Positions 58,070-64,000 of a stretch of 64,000 nucleotides of DNA are shown here, one piece after another (position 1 is the first letter of the stretch; every line of letters starts with the position of its first letter). Source of the DNA: Oscarella lobularis (taxonomy: Eukaryota; Porifera; Homoscleromorpha; Homosclerophorida; Oscarellidae); contig NC_089188.1 of NCBI RefSeq assembly GCF_947507565.1, forward strand, positions 620,001-684,000, read 5' to 3'. The notes below the pieces were generated by a model. That model was not told the DNA's origin. It saw only the letters and a list, made by a program, of their open reading frames with translations, and did no database searches. The position numbers and the translations under genes were made by a program.

Positions 58070-59447
58070 GTCCGTATGACGATGAACCGTACGACGCCAA
58101 GACCATTTTGTTGACTTGGTTGAGAGCGTGCATTTTTCCATTGAAGGACGATATTTGAAGGAGCCTTGGTATAAAATAAATGAGAGCGTATTTTTAAATT
58201 TATGGAATCCCCTTCTTAAATTACCTCAATATCATCCTCATTCTGAACTCATCCACTTTTTGAATCATCTCCTTTCGATTAGGATCGCCCCAATAAACAA
58301 CTTTCAAAGACTTCCATAATAAAATATTTAGGTTAAAGCAAAACGATAGTATCTTTGGCGGGTGAACTGACTCGAAAATAGAGACGGAAAAGCGTCGTTC
58401 TTCGCCCCGTCTTTCGCCTCCTTCTTCAAATCGTCGTCGTTGAGACTCTCCAAGACCTCCAGCATATGATCGGCGCAAGGAATCACGTATTTTCGAAGGC
58501 ATTCCAAAGTCAAAACGTCAGCGCAGCGGCAAAAAGGTCTACAAAAAGAAAGAAAGTAATAATGAAAGTCTAACATTCTTTTCTAATACCGAATAAGCGC
58601 AGCCATGATTTGCACGTTCAGGTTTCTGCCTTCAAGTACGCGCTTTCGCCAGATGTCAAATCAGTTGTAGAATCCAAAGGCGTTCACCAAATCGACAAGT
58701 CAACGCTGGGGAGAATAAAAAAATCCTTGTATACTGTATATATATTTAGAGACACGTATTTAGTGCAGTATCAATTCTTACCTTGGGTTTAGGTTTTGCC
58801 GGTTTTGCATAGACCACATAGACCACATCAGTAAAAGTCTAGAAGGAAGAAACGATTTCTATTAGAACTCTGGTGTTGCATAGAGTTTATTACGTAATCA
58901 GAATTTTCAGACGTTTCGGCGCTGTTGAGAACTTGGAAGCGAGACGAAGAACATAAGACCATTGCAAGAAGATCGAGAAGATGCAAGACGTCGTCATTCA
59001 ACTTGAGAACGCACAATTGAACAAGTCGTAGATTATTCGCTTGAATGTAATGCTATAAAAAATCTTAATCACTACATGTACATGTATAAATTCTCACAAA
59101 ATCCCAAACCTGAATTTCAGCTTTCCACGAGCAGACAGCCTCGTCCGTCAATATTTTAACAAACGACGAATAGAGACCGTCTCTAAAGAATCTCTGACAC
59201 GGCTCGCTTTGAGAATCCAAGCCTGACAGTAATTCAGACAGGGTCTCCCTTAGAAAATCTCCACAGAAACACACCCCTTCTATCTAAACTAACCTCTCTT
59301 GCACAACCCTATTGAAGCCAGAAGCAAGACCTCCAAATCGCCACGAGGGGTCACAGGCACAATCCACTTCGTCCGATTCAAACTATCGTCCAATTTCTGC
59401 AACAATTTCACCGGAAAATTTGCATCGCCGACGAAATTCGTCGTCAT
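58070..59447 (-). pseudogene. Truncated 5' copy of USP9X-like gene (copy C)
   Basis: Carries the first exons of the gene, from the MTTNF-type start (59447) through [55 protein letters not shown], the [12 protein letters not shown] exon, [15 protein letters not shown] and SSFNGKMHALNQVNK, ending at an R1 fragment near 58070. Two in-frame TGA codons lie in the LVDLVNAFG exon (complement of 58700-58702, where the main gene has GW, and of 58661-58663, where it has SG). It cannot make the protein. It lies directly upstream of the nuclease-like copy and main gene, as the outer member of a tandem duplication. Confidence 0.8.
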
Positions 59448-59948
59448 CCCTTTGCCAAGAGCTGGCAAAGTGATTCACAGAGCGTGTTTCACACATTGGG
59501 CGCCTCAAACGAAGTAGAAACCACTCAACGTTCAGCGACTGCAAAGATATCTTGGATCTGCTTTGTCGCGATGGGTCACTTGAGTGCTAAGACACGTTTT
59601 CGCGTCGAGAGCGATCAATGCTAGGCTCGAAAAGACGCGAAAGACGCAGTAGAAGCTACCTCCTTGGTCGCGAATCTCAGGGGCCTCGATCCAGCTGAGT
59701 CCAGCGCGCTATCATGCGTAGGCGATTCACGTTGACAACGGTTGCTTAGCGAATCTCCGTCATTGGACCTGTACGCTCGACAATTCTTCGAAAAACTTCC
59801 TCTTTCTCTTTCGAATGCTTCGCTCTTGCGACTCACTTCGGAAGACGACGCCAGCGAAAAAAAAACGGCAAGGCAACATACGGGAATGTGAGATGGAGTA
59901 ACAGCCCGCGCGCACCCTGCGCGCGCACATACAACTTATTTGATTGCG
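59448..59948. other. Intergenic, nothing recognised
   Basis: The first ~80 bp still resemble the leader of the duplicated unit (CTCAAACGAAGTAGAAAC). The rest is GC-richer (GCGCGCACCCTGCGCGCGC, about 59907-59927, a short palindrome). No gene supported. Confidence 0.4.
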
Positions 59949-60347
59949 AGGTAGGACAGCAGGGGGGACTTTCACTGCGCATGTGTGCGTTGCTAGGTTT
60001 TTCGCGGAACTGCGATCGCATCTTTTCCTGTCTTTTCCTCACTTCTCTCTTACGTCTTAAGTCTAAGGGGCTATTCTAAGGCAAATTTCTTGAGAAGAGA
60101 AAGTGAGAGGCAGCCTCAATTGTCAGTTTACGCCCAGCTTTGGTCGGTTTGAGTTTATCTCTTTTTGTAACGTACCTGCAAGCTCTTTTCTTGTTTCGTC
60201 CAGTTCTCTGACGATACCGGATTTGCATTATTTACCTTTTTGACTAGTGTACGTACACAGAAGCGACGAATTAGAAGTATCCATTGCTCAAAGTACTTGT
60301 CCATATAGTCCATATAACTAGCATATTTTAATTGGCGAATCTTCTAG

Positions 60348-63300
60348 TTATTCATGATTGTTCTTTTGGGCTTTATTGACGTACTTCGGCTTGACTCCTG
60401 CAGGAACGAATGTTTTGAGTTTTGCAACAAGTTGATTAATCAGGTCCTGAGAGGAGTAATAGTCAGTCTCTTCTTCTGCTGCTGCTTCTTCTTCTTGTAC
60501 TTCTAGATCATTGTTCCTCTCATCTTCATGGAGCTCCTGGACTTCAGCAGCTTCCCCACTGTCCTCCATCAAAGTCTGGTTAAATTTTTCACACAGTTTG
60601 CGAATGGCGTTTAGGAGAAAACGATCGCAGTGGACGCAATGACCGTTTCTGGCGCACTGCAAATGAAATGAGTGGCCACAAGTCATCAGAATAGCTTCTT
60701 CTGCTCTATCAACCACAGTGCAGTTCTTATTGTCGCAAACGTATTCATTTGATGGTGGCACATCTGTTGAGTAGCCCAACGGAAAAGAACGTTCATCGAA
60801 CGGTGAGTCCAAAACAGGAAGTTTAAATGTTGTTTTCTTTTTCGTCTTCTGTATTTCGTGAGCCTCTCCACTTCGTCGATAAATTTGCCCAAAAATGTCC
60901 ACAAGAAATTCGGCGGTTTTTCCAGCCAAGTGAGTTGCATTGAACTTATGCGGCTTTTTCATTAACGGTTTTAAAAAGTTCTCAGCGAATTCCGAGTCAA
61001 ATTTTCGAGCACTTAGAACCTTGGCAATTTCTTCAATCTGCTCAGCAGTTGACCAAGACGAGCTGTGCATTCGAAGCATTGAGTGGAATATTTCAACTTT
61101 TTTTTCCGTGAAAATGTTAAGGTGATTTGAAAACAGCGCCTTCCACTCTGGTATGACCGTTTCATAATGTAGCATATCGCTAATAATCGAAACCATTGAT
61201 CTATCGTAGTGATGTCGTTTCTGGACTACAAACATAAAGGAGAGACGCACCATCGATTTCCTCCACAGATCGTAATTGCTTCCTCTGATTATTGTGGAGT
61301 AGAAGAAAACGACTAGCGGAACCAGGTCTTCAAGAAGGTGTTTGAGCAGAGCGAAGTCCGCGTCTTTGCACAGCCTGAAATTCTTTAGCACATCTTTTCT
61401 CACAATAAGCCAGCCTCCCATTAGTGCTGCAAGAAGAGTAAAAATTCTTTGAAAGCTGGGCTTCTTCGGGAGCACTTTTTTCTTTCCGAACAGGTATTTA
61501 AACGTTTCTGTGAAAAGTTTATGATAAATAAATATCTATTGGAATTTGAACTTAGATACTTTCGAATATTGGATGATAAAGACTCAGAAGATTTTGTGCA
61601 GCATTCAGGTAAATATGAAATGGTCCGAGCACTGGAATCAGTGAACGGTATGATGTTGGCTCTTTCTCTCTCTAATAAATTTTATTTACAGATGAATTTT
61701 AATTATATGCTCTACCTTGGCAATCAATTTCTTGAAGGAGAAAAACGTTGGCCAATCTCCAAGAAGGGGTAATGCGTTTACTTCTAAGTAGTGCTTTAGG
61801 GGAGGATGATTTTTTAGGACGATCTCTAGCACTTCCTTGTAATCACGTGATGAATGCAGCTGGTGTTGAATTTCTTCCAAAAGGCAGACACTTTTCATGA
61901 GGTCCAAGTCTCGACGATCAGGGGAAGTGTAGCACCTAAACAAATATTTATTTCAACACGATCATAATTATTTAGTTACCGCATATTTTCCAAAGATTGG
62001 ACTATATCAGAAGTGTCAATTTTTAAGAAAGGTTCTGGTACACTCTCCATCCACGTGTAAGAAAAAAAGGTCGCCAGGTTTGATTCAAAACAATCCACAA
62101 CTCTCCCCGTGTTCACCATTCCTCTGACACTGGAGCGCGTTGGCATATAGTGTATAGGCTCCGTTGGCAAAGAAATACTAGGCACACTTGTGTGGATATC
62201 AGCTAGACAAGTGGCCATATGGATGGCAGTTGAAGTCTGTCCAGACGTTGGCCGCGGGATGGTATGAATTGTGTGGTAGTCGTCAATCATCAAAAGAACA
62301 CACTGTTTTTGTGTTCTAGCATTTTCAATGAGCTGGTCAGCTATCATTTTGTTGTCGATGCTCAATGCTTTCTTGAATCTTCTAATAGTCTTTGGATGGC
62401 CGCAAATGCCAAGAGCTCGACCACATTCCAAGGCCAAATTGGAGCATCCCGACAGTGACAGGTGCAGTCCAACGTCGTTTGCAAGAACTGTGTTTCTCTA
62501 GATCAAACATTCGTTTATATAAATTTGTATACATAATACACAGAACTGCACCTGGTTGCAAAAATAGGCGTATCGATGTAATTCGGCAACAACTCGCTGC
62601 TGCCGTAAGTCTTCTCTTTTGTCACTTTGCGCGTAGTCTCCCTGCAGGGCACTGTCGACCATTTCGAACAACCCTGGAGCATGGTTTTCAGCAAAGGCTT
62701 TCATTGCGTCTACGCTGTAAAGTTTGGAAGTGCCTTCAGTACTGTTGTGCTCTGATAACGCTCTTTGAAATCGCCTAACAAGTTGAGGAAAATAGCCTAA
62801 ATTATCATGGTCACGTGAAAGTAGTTAACATTATTTATTTGAGTACCGTTTTTCTCCGATCGCAGCCTTTCTGTCTCCCTCCTTAGCAGCTGATTTTCGT
62901 CTTCTAGGCTCCTCAATTGTCTTTCCATGTCAATAAGTCGTTCGTTTACGTCCTCGGCGGGAGCATTCTGCGTTTTCATGCCAAATGTGAATAGATTGTT
63001 TGCTTATCTTTAGGCTTACTCGTGCTGGCTGCAAAAGAGCTTCATTGGATAGCCGAGAAACGTCCAAAGGCGCGACGGCAGCTACTCTTTTAGCCGGAGA
63101 TTGGTAAAAAGAGTGATCGATCACTTCGGGAAGAGAGTCTGCTTCGACGAAGTGCTTCGCGCACAGGTAAGCCGCAACCTCGTGAGTAACGTCGTTGAGA
63201 ACGGAAAGAAGGCGTTCTGGACACGCCCGAAGGCCCCCGGAACAGCGATCGCGATCGGTTACTATGGCACATCGATGGTGCTGTTTCGATAGCGCTTCCG

Positions 63301-63448
63301 CGTGGCGAAGGCACAACGAAACTGGCTCAAGGAATCCACGCTGACGAGCGTCCTTTTCAGAATAGCAGCGGATGACCCCGAAGCAAGGCGTCGCTAGCGA
63401 GTTTTCACGGCTTGGATCGTGGTGGCACACGACTTGTGCAGAAGACAT
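60348..63448 (-). CDS. Putative transposase with zinc N-terminus, coiled coil and RING-like C-terminus
   Basis: Six exons join in frame: 63448-63020, 62967-62847, 62796-62552, 62497-61980, 61935-61716, 61481-60348 (888 residues; introns 49-234 nt). Exon 1 has a Cys/His-rich region (CFGVIRCYSEKDA, VSLCLRHAEALSKQHHRC, YLCAKHF), a plausible zinc DNA-binding part. Exon 2 is a coiled coil (MERQLRSLEDENQLLRRETE). The central part (AYFCNQ, LHLSLSGCSNLALECGRALG, LLMIDDYHTIHTIPRPTS, LPLLGDWPTFFSFKKL, LMGGWLIVRKDVLKNFRLCK, LLEDLVPLVVFFYSTIIRGS, FVVQKRHHYDRSMVSIISDM, KVEIFHSMLRMHSSSWSTAE) belongs to a family I know from many uncharacterised cnidarian, sponge and glomeromycete-fungal proteins. Candidate catalytic acids are in MIDDYH, LLGDWP and KKVEIFHS (inference). 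A RING-like cluster (CDNKNC, CGHSFHLQC, CVHCDRF; 60740-60610) and an acidic tail close the protein. Position inside matched TIRs argues strongly that this is the element's transposase. Confidence 0.75.
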
Positions 63449-63734
63449 GAGTAAAGGTACGCCAGACAGGTGATCGATTCCACCCGCCTTCTGAAAATGC
63501 CTTTCGCGGGTTTTCTTACGACGCGAAATGTTATTAGAACGGCGCGAAAGCGATTAGGACACTATGTTTGTGTCAAGAGAAGGCGGCAGCGAATTTGCGG
63601 CCCCGTTCGCTCTGTTTTAGATCATCGCGAACTCTTTCGACGCGTTTTGTGAAAATAGCACCCCCTTAGAAAAAAATAGCCCCCTTCCCATTCAAAAGAT
63701 CCTTTATCTGGGCAGCGTTTAGAGGCGGTCGCGA

Positions 63735-63749
63735 CCTTATCAGATAAGG
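63735..63749. promoter_or_regulatory. Palindromic GATA pair upstream of transposon gene
   Basis: CCTTATCAGATAAGG is a perfect inverted pair of GATA sites around a central A, with a further CTTATC at 63756. It lies about 290 bp upstream of the transposase ATG, inside the element. Regulatory function is only suggested by motif. Confidence 0.25.
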
Positions 63750-64000
63750 TAGTAGCTTATCACAAGATGTTTCTCTTAACATGTCGACATTGACGCGAAA
63801 TCCGCGTTTTTTATTGGCTCCCGCCTAAATGTTTACGCACATGCGCAGTGAAAGTCTCCCCTGCTAGGTAGGACTAATGTTGAATTCATGGCGCCGCAAC
63901 TTGCAGCCCCTGCCTGCCGCTAAATCAAAAATTAATATTCAGAAGAAGGGAAATACTAATCTGTAATGTTTCATGTAATAAGTGTCTGGCTAATGTGAAA

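Larger units (their letters stand above)
59949..63874. mobile_element. Complete DNA transposon with TIRs and 9-bp target duplication
   Basis: The left end at 59958 reads AGCAGGGGGGACTTTCACTG then CGCATGTG; the right end at 63865, read on the minus strand, is AGCAGGGGAGACTTTCACTG then CGCATGTG. That is 27 of 28 bases identical, in inverted orientation. Immediately outside, AGGTAGGAC stands at both 59949-59957 and 63866-63874, a perfect 9-bp target duplication. The 3908-bp element contains one gene, 60348-63448, with an uninterrupted coding model. Intact TIRs, duplication and gene suggest recent and possibly autonomous transposition. A 9-bp duplication is usual for Mutator-type elements, but the encoded protein has no Mutator signature that I recognise. 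Confidence 0.9.

Noticed and set aside
59907-59927. GCGCGCACCCTGCGCGCGC as a regulatory or structural element
   Set aside because: A short GC palindrome of low information content with no second copy or flanking signal.
1-64000. CRISPR arrays, bacterial operons, rRNA or tRNA genes
   Set aside because: No direct-repeat/spacer arrays, no Shine-Dalgarno-type operon structure, and no cloverleaf or rRNA sequence that I could recognise; the intron-rich genes are eukaryotic.

Overview
Eukaryotic nuclear DNA from an animal, most likely an early-branching one such as a sponge. The kingdom is well supported: genes have many GT-AG introns of only about 45-100 nt, and the window holds a receptor tyrosine kinase with lectin, SRCR and EGF modules, a BTB-kelch protein, a Frizzled-like seven-pass receptor and a USP9X/fat-facets homologue. 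The assignment to sponge rests on intron size and domain mixture and is inference. A 200-base run of N (33087-33286) shows this is an assembled scaffold.

Layout, left to right. 1-8300: a broken copy of the 5' exons of the USP9X-like gene (598-3746, minus) followed by two copies of a small single-exon gene with a PD-(D/E)XK-nuclease-like signature (4809-5381 minus, frameshifted; 7045-7560 plus, intact). 8310-10262: a dispersed repeat (here R1) carrying a 573-bp foldback insertion whose empty site is visible in a second R1 copy at 26700-27935. 11188-16761 (minus): a mosaic receptor tyrosine kinase. 17121-17224: a near-perfect 104-bp palindrome. 17477-18887: a truncated copy of the BTB-kelch 5' region, cut by a 5'-truncated Ty3/gypsy element (18888-21652). 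21835-25775 (plus): a membrane receptor built from tandemly amplified WxxW modules. 25982-26600 (minus): a second tyrosine-kinase fragment. 28087-28996 (plus): an SDR-like gene. 30547-32322 (plus): an intronless BTB-kelch gene. 32426-34060: scrambled repeat and USP9X-derived debris.

Right half. 34650-38054 (minus): an 11-exon gene whose N-terminus matches the RAG1 N-terminal zinc region plus RING and whose remainder is a transposase-like protein (N-RAG-TP type). 39223-41408 (minus): Frizzled-like receptor. 42137-44678 (minus): coiled-coil plus TKL-like kinase. 44881-55906 (minus): the main USP9X-like gene, which has lost both the catalytic Cys and His. 56740-57290 and 58070-59447 (minus): another nuclease-like copy and a further broken USP9X 5' copy. 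59958-63865: a complete 3.9-kb DNA transposon with terminal inverted repeats, a perfect 9-bp target duplication and one intact six-exon gene.

Overall this is a receptor/kinase-rich neighbourhood remodelled by segmental duplication and several DNA-transposon families. The strongest candidates for something new are the 59958-63865 transposon, the RAG1-N-terminus gene, the pseudo-deubiquitinase, and the two modular receptors.
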